The notes under the pieces are model-generated. The model made no database searches. It was not told the DNA's origin and saw only the letters and a list, made by a program, of their open reading frames with translations. A program made the translations under genes and the position numbers. Source: Sphaerochaeta sp032144095 (lineage in GTDB: Bacteria; Spirochaetota; Spirochaetia; Sphaerochaetales; Sphaerochaetaceae). From it: DNA of 64,000 nt. The stretch's first letter is position 1; every line of letters begins with the position of its first letter. Shown in pieces: positions 39,726-48,477 of the stretch. The DNA lies in NCBI RefSeq assembly GCF_032144095.1, contig NZ_JAVSNJ010000013.1:10751-74750 (forward strand), written 5' to 3'.

Positions 39726-41005
39726 TGGAACTGTCAATGATGTTTTTTGCCCTGATCGTGTTGTTGGTCATTGGCGTTCCAATAGGCTATGCGATCGGAA
39801 GCTCAGGAATTCTGTATATGTTGATGACAAACCCTACTTTCCTGATGACATTCCCCCAGCGGGTCTGGTCGGGGACAGAGAGCTTTATCATCATCGCCAT
39901 GCCTCTTTTCATGCTCACCGGTGAGCTGATGAACCACAGTGGCCTTACCCGGCGTCTCATAGATTTTTCCATGTTGCTTGTCCGTCCTCTGGGAGGAGGG
40001 CTGGGGGAGGTGAACGTGGTTGCATCGATGATCTTTGGGGGCATTTCAGGATCCTCAGTTGCCGACACCTCCGCCTTGGGAAGCATTCTCATTCCTGACA
40101 TGGTCAAGAAAGGGTATCCCAAGAAGTTTGCTGCTGGTATTACCGTAGCGTCCTCTACGATCGGTATGATCATTCCACCCAGTGTCCCCATGCTTATGTA
40201 CGCGATGGTAAGCGGCGCTTCGGTTGGAAAGCTCTTCCTGGCAGGCCTGATCCCAGGCATCCTGGTAGGTGTTACCCAGCTTATCCTGACCTATGTGATC
40301 TCCAGGAAACGGGGATACCATCCAGTCAAGGAGAAGATTGATACAAAGAGCATCATCAAGATTACCAAGGATGGTTCCTTGGCCATGCTGATGCCTGTCC
40401 TGATTATTGTCACCGTTTCGTTTGGTATTGCCACAGCCAGTGAGTCTGCAGGAATTGCAGTGCTCTATGCAGCTATTTTGGGGTTCTTCGTCTATAAGGA
40501 ACTAAAGTGGAAGGAAGTGGGCAACGCCCTCAAGAAAACCTTCATGATGTCCAGCTCCATCATGATCATCGGTGGATTCACCATGATCTTTACCTGGATT
40601 CTGGCTGTTGAGCAGGTTCCTGTAGCAATTGCCTCTTTTTTGTTGAACTCCCATATCCCTAGTTGGATGGTCTTCCTTTTCTTGGACATCCTCATCCTGG
40701 TTTTGGGTACCTTCCTGGATGTGACGCCTTGTATCCTGCTTATCAGCCCGATACTGTTGCCTGTGATGCAGCAGTTTGGCATGAGTGAACTGCAGTTTGG
40801 TGCCATCATCATCGTGGGCCTTGCAATTGGGTTGGTTACTCCTCCCGTTGGAATGTGCCTTAACGTCGCTAGCAAGATCTGCAATATGGAGATTGTTGAG
40901 ATTTTCAGGGGAGCCCTTCCCTTTATTATCTGTAACATTGTTGTCCTGCTGCTGATCACCTTTGTTCCTGCCTTTAGCATGTGGTTGCCATCCTTGATGG
41001 GATGA
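39725..41005 (+). CDS. dctM: TRAP transporter large membrane subunit, DctM family
   Basis: Channel-forming membrane protein of 426 residues with about twelve hydrophobic segments. Signatures: PLFMLTGELMNHSGLTRRL, GGISGSSVADTSALGSILIP and IIPPSVPMLMYAMVSGASV, with LGTFLDVTPCILLISPILLP and GLVTPPVGMCLNVASKI in the second half. Works with DctP and DctQ; import depends on an ion gradient rather than ATP. Start overlaps the dctQ stop (TAATG). The HpcH/HpaI aldolase follows after 13 bases. Confidence 0.95.
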   Translation: MELSMMFFALIVLLVIGVPIGYAIGSSGILYMLMTNPTFLMTFPQRVWSGTESFIIIAMPLFMLTGELMNHSGLTRRLIDFSMLLVRPLGGGLGEVNVVASMIFGGISGSSVADTSALGSILIPDMVKKGYPKKFAAGITVASSTIGMIIPPSVPMLMYAMVSGASVGKLFLAGLIPGILVGVTQLILTYVISRKRGYHPVKEKIDTKSIIKITKDGSLAMLMPVLIIVTVSFGIATASESAGIAVLYAAILGFFVYKELKWKEVGNALKKTFMMSSSIMIIGGFTMIFTWILAVEQVPVAIASFLLNSHIPSWMVFLFLDILILVLGTFLDVTPCILLISPILLPVMQQFGMSELQFGAIIIVGLAIGLVTPPVGMCLNVASKICNMEIVEIFRGALPFIICNIVVLLLITFVPAFSMWLPSLMG

Positions 41006-41018
41006 CGAGGGAGATAGT

Positions 41019-41822
41019 ATGACTCTACGTGAAAGAATGAAAAAAGGCCCGGTATTTGGTATTACCTGCTTTACTGCAGCTGCCTGTGCCGTCGAAGCAA
41101 TAGGAAACTGGGGATATGACTTTGTCTACCTCGATCTTGAGCATTGTCCTCTTGATGGTCCCAACAATATGGAAAAGCTCATCATGGCTGCAAGGCTTGC
41201 ACATATCCCTGCTGTGGTCAGGGTGACAGGAACCGATGAGGTGGAGATACGCAAGGTTTTGGAAATGGGTGCCGAAGGGATTGTCGTTCCCCATACCAGG
41301 ACTAAAGAAGATGCCCAGGATATGGTACGTGCTGCCAAGTTCCCTCCTCTGGGAAGAAGGGGCGCTGAGTCCAATGTACGCAGTGCTGGCTTCGGTGGCC
41401 CCACTTTCTCATGGTCAGACTATGTGGCAAAGAGCAATGCCGAGACGTTGGTCATCCCAATGGACGAGGATTTTGAGTTTACTGACAACCTTGATGAAAT
41501 TCTCGATGTCCCAGGCGTCGATGGTATCAATTTCGGGCCTATCGACTATTCACTCTCAATCGGTGCCAAGGTAGGATATGCAACAGAGGACCCTCGGGTA
41601 GCTGATGCCTATACCAAGCTTGCAAAAGGTTGCCAGAAGAGAGGGATCGCCGTCATGTGCCCTGTTGTTCCTGGTACGAGGGAGAACATAGAGGCCGCAA
41701 TTGGGCGGGGAATCAACATGTTGATTCTTGGCAATGATATGTATCATCTGCAGAATGCATTGAAAACCATGAAGAAAGATGCTATTGATGTAATCAGGGA
41801 AAAGGAAAAAAATACTAACTAA
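41019..41822 (+). CDS. HpcH/HpaI family aldolase
   Basis: Class II, metal-dependent pyruvate aldolase family, 267 residues. Conserved blocks: FVYLDLEHCPLD, EGIVVPHTRTKEDA, PPLGRRGAES (catalytic Arg) and FGPIDYSLSIG with the metal-ligand Asp. The other ligand region reads IPMDEDFEF, where relatives usually have a Glu in a MIE-type motif, so the metal site is slightly unusual. Family members cleave 2-keto-3-deoxy sugar acids to pyruvate and an aldehyde. With kduI and kduD downstream, a 2-keto-3-deoxygluconate-type substrate is plausible, but this is inference. Confidence 0.85.
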   Translation: MTLRERMKKGPVFGITCFTAAACAVEAIGNWGYDFVYLDLEHCPLDGPNNMEKLIMAARLAHIPAVVRVTGTDEVEIRKVLEMGAEGIVVPHTRTKEDAQDMVRAAKFPPLGRRGAESNVRSAGFGGPTFSWSDYVAKSNAETLVIPMDEDFEFTDNLDEILDVPGVDGINFGPIDYSLSIGAKVGYATEDPRVADAYTKLAKGCQKRGIAVMCPVVPGTRENIEAAIGRGINMLILGNDMYHLQNALKTMKKDAIDVIREKEKNTN

Positions 41823-41834
41823 GGAGTTATATAC

Positions 41835-42677
41835 ATGGATATTCGCTATTCAACCGGAAAGGAAGCATTCAAGAGAATGACGACCGAAGAACTTCGCAAG
41901 GAGTTTCTCATCACAGATATTTTCAGGCCTGACAATGTTTCTGGTGTCTATTCGCACATTGACAGGATCGTGACCATGGGGGCAATGCCCGTCAAGAAAA
42001 AGCTCAACCTGGCTATGAACATCAACGCAATGGCTGACTTTGGCGTTGACTACTATCTGCAGAGGCGTGAGCTTGGCATCATCAACATTGGTGGTGACGG
42101 CCTGGTCGAGGCCGACGGTGTTACCTATGATATCGTAAGCCTCGATGGCCTCTACCTGCCCATGGGTACCAAGGAGGTCCTCTTCTCCAGCAAGGATTCC
42201 TCGAAGCCCGCAAAGTTCTACATGAACTCAACTCCTGCCCACCATGCATTCCCTGCCAAGCACATTGTGTTTGCCGATGCAAAGCATGTGAAGGCCGGGT
42301 CGACTGAACTGAGCAACGCCAGGGTCATCAACCAGTACATCCACCCCGATGTGCTCGATACCTGCCAGCTTTCCATGGGGCTTACCCAACTTGAGGTGGG
42401 CAGCGTCTGGAATACCATGCCGGCACACACCCACGAGCGCAGGATGGAGGTCTATTTCTACTTTGACATCCCCAGCGACCAGACCCTGTTCCACTTCATG
42501 GGTGAACCACAGCAGACCCGTCATGTCGCAGTGCATAACGAGCAGGCTGTCATCAACCCATCCTGGTCGATCCACAGTGGGGTAGGGACAAGCAACTACA
42601 CCTTTATCTGGTCGATGTGTGGCGAAAACCGCACCTACACCGATATGGATTGGGTCAAGACCGAGGATTTGAGGTAG
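41835..42677 (+). CDS. kduI: 5-dehydro-4-deoxy-D-glucuronate isomerase
   Basis: Zinc-dependent cupin isomerase, 280 residues, converting 4-deoxy-L-threo-5-hexosulose uronate to 3-deoxy-D-glycero-2,5-hexodiulosonate during breakdown of pectin or glycosaminoglycan fragments. The zinc motif MPAHTHERRMEVYFYF and the VGTSNYTFIWSMCGENRTY end are characteristic, as are the N-terminal LITDIFRPDNVSGVYSHIDR and RRELGIINIGGDG. kduD follows 10 bases later, completing the usual pair. Confidence 0.95.
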   Translation: MDIRYSTGKEAFKRMTTEELRKEFLITDIFRPDNVSGVYSHIDRIVTMGAMPVKKKLNLAMNINAMADFGVDYYLQRRELGIINIGGDGLVEADGVTYDIVSLDGLYLPMGTKEVLFSSKDSSKPAKFYMNSTPAHHAFPAKHIVFADAKHVKAGSTELSNARVINQYIHPDVLDTCQLSMGLTQLEVGSVWNTMPAHTHERRMEVYFYFDIPSDQTLFHFMGEPQQTRHVAVHNEQAVINPSWSIHSGVGTSNYTFIWSMCGENRTYTDMDWVKTEDLR

Positions 42678-42687
42678 GAGTATAACT

Positions 42688-43488
42688 ATGGATCATAAAG
42701 ATTTATTGTCCCTGAAAGGGAAGGTGGCCTGGATAACCGGGGCTTCCTATGGAATTGGGTTTGCCATCGCCTGTGCCTATGCACAGGCTGGGGCAAAGAT
42801 TGCTTTCAACGATATCAACGCTGAGTTGGTCGGGAAAGGGCTTGCTGCCTACAAGGAAGCTGGTATCGAGGCGAAGGGGTATGTCTGCGACGTAACCGAT
42901 GAAGAGGCTGTGGTAAAGACCAACGCGCTCATCACTTCCGACCTGGGTCCTGTGGATATCCTGGTGAACAATGCCGGCATCATCCGCCGCATCCCCATGC
43001 ATGAGATGGCTGCATCAGATTGGCGCAAGGTGATCGACATCGACCTTACCGCCCCCTTCATCGTTGCCAAGGCTGTGCTGCCTTCCATGATGGAGCGAAA
43101 AAGTGGCAAGATCATAAACATCTGTTCGATGATGAGCGAGCTTGGACGGGAGACCGTCAGTGCCTATGCAGCTGCAAAGGGTGGGCTGAAGATGCTTACC
43201 CGGAACATCTGCAGTGAGTATGGCAAGTACAACATCCAGTGCAATGGCATCGGACCTGGCTACATTGCAACCCCCCAGACCGCTCCCCTTCGGGAAAAGC
43301 AGGCTGATGGGTCGCGCCATCCTTTCGACAGCTTCATCATTGCCAAGACCCCTGCAGAGAGATGGGGAACCCCTGAGGATCTTACAGGCCCAGCACTTTT
43401 CCTGGCTTCTGCTGCTTCTGATTTTGTCAACGGCCATGTGTTGTATGTCGATGGAGGCATCCTGGCTTACATCGGAAAGCAACCATAA
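42688..43488 (+). CDS. kduD: 2-deoxy-D-gluconate 3-dehydrogenase / KduD-type SDR
   Basis: Short-chain dehydrogenase/reductase of 266 residues. The NAD(P) motif is WITGASYGIGFAIACAYAQA, the structural motif is ILVNNAGIIRRIP, and the catalytic Ser-Tyr-Lys set is in NICSMMSELGRETVSAYAAAKGG. KduD reduces 2,5-diketo-3-deoxygluconate to 2-keto-3-deoxygluconate after KduI. Gluconate 5-dehydrogenases are close relatives, so identification as KduD leans on the adjacent kduI. Last gene of the operon, followed by an intrinsic terminator. Confidence 0.88.
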   Translation: MDHKDLLSLKGKVAWITGASYGIGFAIACAYAQAGAKIAFNDINAELVGKGLAAYKEAGIEAKGYVCDVTDEEAVVKTNALITSDLGPVDILVNNAGIIRRIPMHEMAASDWRKVIDIDLTAPFIVAKAVLPSMMERKSGKIINICSMMSELGRETVSAYAAAKGGLKMLTRNICSEYGKYNIQCNGIGPGYIATPQTAPLREKQADGSRHPFDSFIIAKTPAERWGTPEDLTGPALFLASAASDFVNGHVLYVDGGILAYIGKQP

Positions 43489-43510
43489 GCTGTACATGCA
43501 TTGGTTTTTT

Positions 43511-43554
43511 TGCCTCTCTTTCCTCGATTTCAGGGGAGTAGGGAGGCATTTTTT
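43511..43554 (+). terminator. Intrinsic terminator of the TRAP/kdu operon
   Basis: TGCCTCTC (43511-43518) pairs with GGGAGGCA (43541-43548), with further inner pairing CCTC/GGGG, and is followed by T6. It begins 22 bases after the kduD stop. Confidence 0.8.
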
Positions 43555-43810
43555 ATGGAATAGGGCTATGCTGATTCTTTGTACAGTAAAATGGCTAGAT
43601 TGAGTTTTACCTCTGTTGCATTTCTAAAAACTACTATTTTCCAAGGTATCACCGATGATAATCTATGAAGTCAATACTATTGCACAGTGAGGCTATTTCT
43701 TGAATCTACGGTAAATTAAAAATTGAAATATTGTTCCAAAAATAAAATAGTCAAATATTTATCTAATAAGCAATTGTAATTCCAAAAAATGGGTTTGGAC
43801 AAGATTTTCA
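43555..43810. other. AT-rich non-coding stretch upstream of ppdK
   Basis: About 250 bases much richer in A and T than the flanking genes, without a convincing ORF. No tRNA, long repeat or recognisable riboswitch fold was seen. It ends at the ppdK promoter and may hold upstream activating A-tracts. Confidence 0.5.
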
Positions 43811-43839
43811 TTGACACTCTTCCTCCTAACAGCTACGAT
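43811..43839 (+). promoter_or_regulatory. Sigma-70 promoter of ppdK
   Basis: TTGACA (43811-43816) and TACGAT (43834-43839) are 17 bases apart. The leader is about 35 bases and carries AGAGGAG for the ATG at 43880. Confidence 0.7.
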
Positions 43840-43879
43840 TTCAAGGTCAATATGAATAATGAGAAAAGAGGAGTCAATT

Positions 43880-46594
43880 ATGGCTAAAAAGAAACCCAAG
43901 TATGTCTATTTTTTTGGCTCCGGAGAAGCTGATGGCACGTCCCAGATGAAGGATATTCTCGGCGGCAAGGGTGCAAACCTTGCAGAGATGACCAGCATCG
44001 GGCTACCAGTACCTCCGGGCTTTACGATCAGTACCGAGGCTTGTGCATATTACAGTGCAAACAAGGAAACATATCCTGAAGGTATGCGTGAAGAGGTTCT
44101 TGAGAACCTTGCCAAACTGGAAAGACTGATGGGTGCCAAACTAGGGGATTCCGAAAACCCCTTGCTTGTGTCGGTTCGCAGCGGTGCAGCATCGTCCATG
44201 CCTGGTATGATGGATACCATCCTCAACCTTGGACTTACCCCTACCTCCGTACAGGCCCTGATTGCCAAGACAAACAATGCTCGTTTTGCATGGGACAGTT
44301 ACCGTCGTTTTATCCAGATGTTCGGTGATGTTGTCATGGGAGTTCCCCACCATGAGTTCGAACGTGCCTTGCAGGATGTGAAGGATTCCGTAGGAAAGAG
44401 CCTGGATACCGATCTGAGCAGCGAAAACCTCCAGGAAGTGATCGTACGTTACGAGAGGATCTACAAGCGGTTTACCGGAGAGTCTTTCCCTACCGACCCC
44501 ATTGACCAGCTGTTCAAGGCTACCAATGCGGTATTCCACTCCTGGAACAATGAGAGGGCAAAGAAATACCGCCAGATGAACGACATCAGGGGCCTTCTGG
44601 GAACCGCTGTCAACATCCAGAGCATGGTCTATGGAAACATGGGCGATACCAGCGGAACCGGTGTTGCCTTTACCCGCGACCCCTCCACAGGGGAGAACAA
44701 GTTCTATGGTGAGTACCTGATGAATGCCCAGGGCGAAGACGTCGTAGCCGGTATCAGAACCCCCAAGACCATTGAAACCCTCCGCGATGTCAATCCCGAG
44801 GTCTACCAGCAGCTGGTGGATATCCGCAGCATCCTTGAGAACCACTACCATGACATGCAGGACGTGGAGTTCACCATCCAGGAAGGCAAGCTCTACATGT
44901 TGCAGACCCGTAACGGAAAGAGAACCATCTTCAGCTGGCTGAAAACCCAGGTGGACATGGTTAATGAAGGGCTCATCACCAAGGAGATTGCGGTCAGCCG
45001 CGTGCCCTCCGGTGAGTTCGGCAAGCTCTTTGCCCCTGTCCTGGACACCAAGAGCATTCGTGACCAGGGCCTTGAAGAGGTTACCCGTGGCCTGAATGCT
45101 TCCCCAGGTGGAGCATCCGGGCAGATCTACTTTACCGCTGCCAAGGCAGAGGAGATGGCTGCAGAAGGTAAGGATGTCATTCTTGTCCGTTCTGAGACCA
45201 GCCCTGAGGATATTGGCGGTATGGCCGTTGCAAAGGGCGTCGTTACCAGTCGTGGTGGTATGACAAGCCATGCAGCAGTAGTAGCACGAGGCATGGGATG
45301 CCCTTGCGTTTCCGGTGCAGGAGAACTGCATATCAACGAAACCAAGAAGACCCTTGAGGTGAATGGCCACAGACTCAGCGAAGGGGACTACATGTCCATT
45401 GACGGCTTTACCGGAGCCATCTATGCCACAAAGATCCCTGTCCGTTCCTCTGAGATCGTGCAGGTGCTCAATGGGAACATGAAAGAGTCCGAGTCAAGCA
45501 TCTTCCAGAACTACAAGATCTTCATGGGGTATGTAAATGAGCTGAAGACCCTCGGTGTCTATGCCAATGCAGACTCTCCCAACGATACGAAGATGGCAGT
45601 TGCCCTCGGAGCCGAAGGTATTGGTCTTTGTAGGACTGAGCACATGTTCTTTGGCGGAAACCGCATCATGTCCATTCGCAAGATGATCCTTGCGAACAAC
45701 GTGGTCGAACGGGAGAAGGCCCTTGCTGAACTGCTGCCTATGCAGCGTGGCGACTTTGAGGCTATTTTCATTGAATTGCATGGTAGGCCGGCTACAGTTC
45801 GCCTGCTCGATCCTCCTTTGCATGAATTCCTTCCCAATGACCACACCAGCCGCCATGAACTGGCACTGCAGATGGGTATCACCGTTGAGGAAGTTGCACA
45901 GAAGTCGAGTTCACTCCATGAGTTCAACCCGATGCTCGGTTTCCGTGGTTGCCGTCTGGCCATCATCTATCCTGAAATTCTGAGGATGCAGGTCAGGGCC
46001 ATCATCGAGGCTGCCATCAACGTGAAGCGAAAGGGTATCCTGGTCCATCCTGAGATCATGATTCCCCTGGTAGGAAACTACAAGGAGTTCGTATTCTGCA
46101 AGAAGGTAGCCCTTGAGGTGATCGAGAAGATCTTCGAAGAGCAGGGGATGCATGTAGAGTACAAGATCGGTACCATGATCGAGGTGCCACGAGCTGCCAT
46201 TACTGCTGATGAGATCGCCAAGGAAGCTGAATTCTTCAGCTTCGGGACAAACGACCTCACCCAGATGGCCTGTGGTTTCAGTCGCGATGATGCAGCTTCC
46301 TTCCTTGGGCCCTATGTGAACGATATTGACAAGCAGTTCTATGACTACGATCCGTTTGCCACCATTGACATTGATGGTGTAGGCAAGCTGGTAGACATGG
46401 CAAGCAAGCTTGGCAGGTCAACAAACCCCAATATCAAGCTGGGAATCTGTGGTGAGCATGGAGGGGATCCCAAGAGCATTGCATTCTTCAACCAGGTTGG
46501 TTTGAACTATGTCTCATGCTCTCCTTTCCGCGTTCCCATCGCCCGCCTTGCTGCTGCCCAGGCTGCCCTCATTGCCAAGGATAGCAAGAAATAG
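43880..46594 (+). CDS. ppdK: Pyruvate, phosphate dikinase
   Basis: Reversible enzyme interconverting pyruvate, ATP and phosphate with PEP, AMP and pyrophosphate; in fermenters it often runs toward ATP in glycolysis. 904 residues from ATG 43880 (MAKKKPKYVYFFGSGEADG), with AGAGGAG upstream; the in-frame ATG at 43859 lies before that site. Domains in order: ATP-grasp (GGKGANLAEM, VRSGAASSMPGMMDTILN), the phosphohistidine domain with catalytic His in GGMTSHAAVVARGMGCPCV, and the PEP-binding barrel (GLCRTEHMFFGG, GTNDLTQMACGFSRDD). Single-gene unit with its own promoter and terminator. Confidence 0.97.
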   Translation: MAKKKPKYVYFFGSGEADGTSQMKDILGGKGANLAEMTSIGLPVPPGFTISTEACAYYSANKETYPEGMREEVLENLAKLERLMGAKLGDSENPLLVSVRSGAASSMPGMMDTILNLGLTPTSVQALIAKTNNARFAWDSYRRFIQMFGDVVMGVPHHEFERALQDVKDSVGKSLDTDLSSENLQEVIVRYERIYKRFTGESFPTDPIDQLFKATNAVFHSWNNERAKKYRQMNDIRGLLGTAVNIQSMVYGNMGDTSGTGVAFTRDPSTGENKFYGEYLMNAQGEDVVAGIRTPKTIETLRDVNPEVYQQLVDIRSILENHYHDMQDVEFTIQEGKLYMLQTRNGKRTIFSWLKTQVDMVNEGLITKEIAVSRVPSGEFGKLFAPVLDTKSIRDQGLEEVTRGLNASPGGASGQIYFTAAKAEEMAAEGKDVILVRSETSPEDIGGMAVAKGVVTSRGGMTSHAAVVARGMGCPCVSGAGELHINETKKTLEVNGHRLSEGDYMSIDGFTGAIYATKIPVRSSEIVQVLNGNMKESESSIFQNYKIFMGYVNELKTLGVYANADSPNDTKMAVALGAEGIGLCRTEHMFFGGNRIMSIRKMILANNVVEREKALAELLPMQRGDFEAIFIELHGRPATVRLLDPPLHEFLPNDHTSRHELALQMGITVEEVAQKSSSLHEFNPMLGFRGCRLAIIYPEILRMQVRAIIEAAINVKRKGILVHPEIMIPLVGNYKEFVFCKKVALEVIEKIFEEQGMHVEYKIGTMIEVPRAAITADEIAKEAEFFSFGTNDLTQMACGFSRDDAASFLGPYVNDIDKQFYDYDPFATIDIDGVGKLVDMASKLGRSTNPNIKLGICGEHGGDPKSIAFFNQVGLNYVSCSPFRVPIARLAAAQAALIAKDSKK

Positions 46595-46623
46595 GTCTGT
46601 ATCTTTTTACGAGTAATTGGTAT

Positions 46624-46652
46624 GAACCCCCAGGCAGGAAGCCTGGGGGTTC
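46624..46652 (+). terminator. Intrinsic terminator-like stem after ppdK
   Basis: GAACCCCCAGGC and GCCTGGGGGTTC form a perfect 12-base-pair stem with a five-base loop, 29 bases after the ppdK stop. The following tract (TCATCTTGG) is only weakly U-rich. Confidence 0.7.
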
Positions 46653-46720
46653 TCATCTTGGGGCCAGTGGCCTATGTTGATGTGTTGGGGACAAAAAAGG
46701 CGATCCCGAAGGACCGCCTC

Positions 46721-46792
46721 AGCCAAAAAAGGGAGTCGAACCCTTGACCTGCTCATTACGAGTGAGCTGCTCTACCCCTGAGCTATTTTGGC
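46721..46792 (-). tRNA. tRNA-Thr (anticodon CGT)
   Basis: On the minus strand a 72-base cloverleaf folds: acceptor GCCAAAA/TTTTGGC, D arm GCTC-GAGC, anticodon arm GCTCA/TGAGC with loop CTCGTAA (anticodon CGT), T arm AAGGG-TTCGACT-CCCTT. CCA is not encoded. It sits between ppdK and the unknown gene before tsaD. Confidence 0.93.
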
Positions 46793-46971
46793 AGAAATGT
46801 GCACCATGGTTCTGTTCAAACCACTAGGTTACTTCGCAAGATTAGCCTAAAACTGCACGAAGGTAAAGAAGGGATTGAAAAAAAGGGAGTGCAAAAGAGT
46901 TCCCTTTTGGTGCGAGGCCCAAGGAAGATGAGCGGCCGACAGAAGATCCCACCACATTACCCTGATTTAGG
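46793..46971. other. Non-coding stretch with an eight-base-pair hairpin
   Basis: No convincing gene. AAAAGGGA (46881-46888) pairs with TCCCTTTT (46901-46908); read on the minus strand the stem is followed by a run of Ts, so it would terminate minus-strand transcripts. No minus-strand gene is known to end there. Confidence 0.4.
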
Positions 46972-47451
46972 ATGTTCGCTTCTCTATTGGGAAGAGTGAA
47001 AATGGGTCTCTGTAAGCCTTTTTCTCTCGGTATTCCCCTCATTTTTGTACCAAGGGTGTTGTTTGCTGGTGGAAGGTTGAGCAATGGAGATTTCCTGAAT
47101 TTCTGGGAATTGGCAATAGTTGACCTTGCCCCTTATTGTCGGTACGCTATAGCAGAAAGAGGATATGTTTTGAAGATAAAAGGAAAGTTCAGCCATGCAG
47201 TGACCCAAGAGGTCGTGGTCTTGCTGAACAGCAATAGAAATAAGGTCCGGCCCAGTGTCGGCAAGAGCTGGCAACCAGATGTTGCCCAGTTCCTCCTCGA
47301 TATGTTTCCCGATGCCCTTGACTATGGACTTCAGCTTAGTGACATTGCAGAGCTTGTTTCTGAGGAAGAGTTGGATTTTGACATGGAAGGCCTCGAGTTT
47401 CTTGATTTCGATGATGATGACGATACGTATGACGAGGATGACGATATATGA
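46972..47451 (+). CDS. Hypothetical protein with acidic tail, coupled to tsaD
   Basis: Predicted protein of up to 159 residues; the true start is uncertain (ATG 46972, ATG 47002 after GGAAGAG, or a later TTG). No known domain is recognised. A middle segment GKSWQPDVAQFLLDMFPDAL looks globular, and the C-terminus is strongly acidic (FLDFDDDDDTYDEDDDI). The stop overlaps the tsaD ATG by four bases (ATGA), so translation is likely coupled and the gene is probably real. Acidic tails of this kind are common in spirochaete hypotheticals; the function is unknown. Confidence 0.55.
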   Translation: MFASLLGRVKMGLCKPFSLGIPLIFVPRVLFAGGRLSNGDFLNFWELAIVDLAPYCRYAIAERGYVLKIKGKFSHAVTQEVVVLLNSNRNKVRPSVGKSWQPDVAQFLLDMFPDALDYGLQLSDIAELVSEEELDFDMEGLEFLDFDDDDDTYDEDDDI

Positions 47452-48467
47452 ACGTGCTGGGTATTGAGACCTCTTGTGATGAGTGCTCTGCCGCCATCGT
47501 GCGCGATGGAAGAGAGATCCTCAGCAATGTAGTTGCTACACAGATCGAGTTGCACAAACCCTATGAAGGGGTGGTGCCTGAGCTTGCATCCCGTCTCCAT
47601 ACAGAGTGGATCGCCCAGGTTGTCCAGTCAGCGATTCAGAAAGCCGGCATTGGCATGGACGAGATAGATGCAGTTGCAGTAACCAGTAGACCAGGGTTGT
47701 TGGGTTCCCTGTTGGTTGGTCTGAATTTTGCCAAAGGTTTTGCCGCAACCCTTGATGTTCCCTTCATCACGATCGACCACATCCGGGCCCATCTCTATGC
47801 TTCCCAGGTGGAAAAGCCTCTGGCCTATCCCTACCTGGGCGTGTTGGTCTCTGGAGGCCATACGGTCATCTGCAAGGTCAATGGGTATGACAGCATCGAG
47901 GTGCTCGGTACAACCATTGATGATGCGATAGGTGAGGCCTTTGACAAGGTTGCCAAGCATTATGACCTTGGCTATCCCGGTGGGGTGGTCATTGACCGTC
48001 TTGCAAAGAGCGGCAATCCGATGGCCTTCCTGTTCCCTGGCTCTGCACTCTGCAAGGGGGAGCACCCCTATGATATCTCCTACAGCGGGCTGAAGACAGC
48101 TGTCATCAACCAGCTTGACCAGTTCTGGGACGGTGAGAGCGAAAAGAGTGCTGAGAACATTGCTGCATCATTCCAGCGAGTCGCAGTAGGGACGCTGATG
48201 CGCCGGGTCCGACTTGCCTTGGATGATACTGGCCTGAAGCGTATCAGCTCCGGTGGTGGTGTTGCTGCGAACAGCCTGTTGCGCAGCGAACTCAAGGCCT
48301 TGGAGAACCTCGGCTATGAGGTTGCGTTCCCTTCCCTGAAACTTTGCACTGATAATGGGGCCATGATAGCGGCTCTTGCCTATAACTATCTCCAGGATGG
48401 AGTACGCTCCGATTTCAGCGAATCTGCGAGTGCCCGTGTCAGTGCATTCAAAAAAAGTTACCCTTGA
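47448..48467 (+). CDS. tsaD: tRNA N6-adenosine threonylcarbamoyltransferase
   Basis: Metal-dependent enzyme of the TsaBDE complex that makes t6A at position 37 of ANN-decoding tRNAs. 339 residues with an ASKHA fold: N-terminal VLGIETSCDECSAAIV, VPELASRLHTEW, the metal-binding ITIDHIRAHLYAS with two histidines, VLVSGGHTVICKV, and GEAFDKVAKHYDLGYPGG. Start overlaps the upstream hypothetical gene. apt follows after 10 bases in the same direction. Confidence 0.96.
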   Translation: MNVLGIETSCDECSAAIVRDGREILSNVVATQIELHKPYEGVVPELASRLHTEWIAQVVQSAIQKAGIGMDEIDAVAVTSRPGLLGSLLVGLNFAKGFAATLDVPFITIDHIRAHLYASQVEKPLAYPYLGVLVSGGHTVICKVNGYDSIEVLGTTIDDAIGEAFDKVAKHYDLGYPGGVVIDRLAKSGNPMAFLFPGSALCKGEHPYDISYSGLKTAVINQLDQFWDGESEKSAENIAASFQRVAVGTLMRRVRLALDDTGLKRISSGGGVAANSLLRSELKALENLGYEVAFPSLKLCTDNGAMIAALAYNYLQDGVRSDFSESASARVSAFKKSYP

Positions 48468-48477
48468 CGAGAGGCTT

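Noticed and set aside
43555..43879. Riboswitch or small RNA upstream of ppdK
   Set aside because: No conserved riboswitch core or stable multi-helix fold was found by eye; only a sigma-70 promoter is supported.
44141..45370. Long antisense open frame (409 codons) opposite ppdK
   Set aside because: Entirely inside ppdK, with no start signal or family resemblance.
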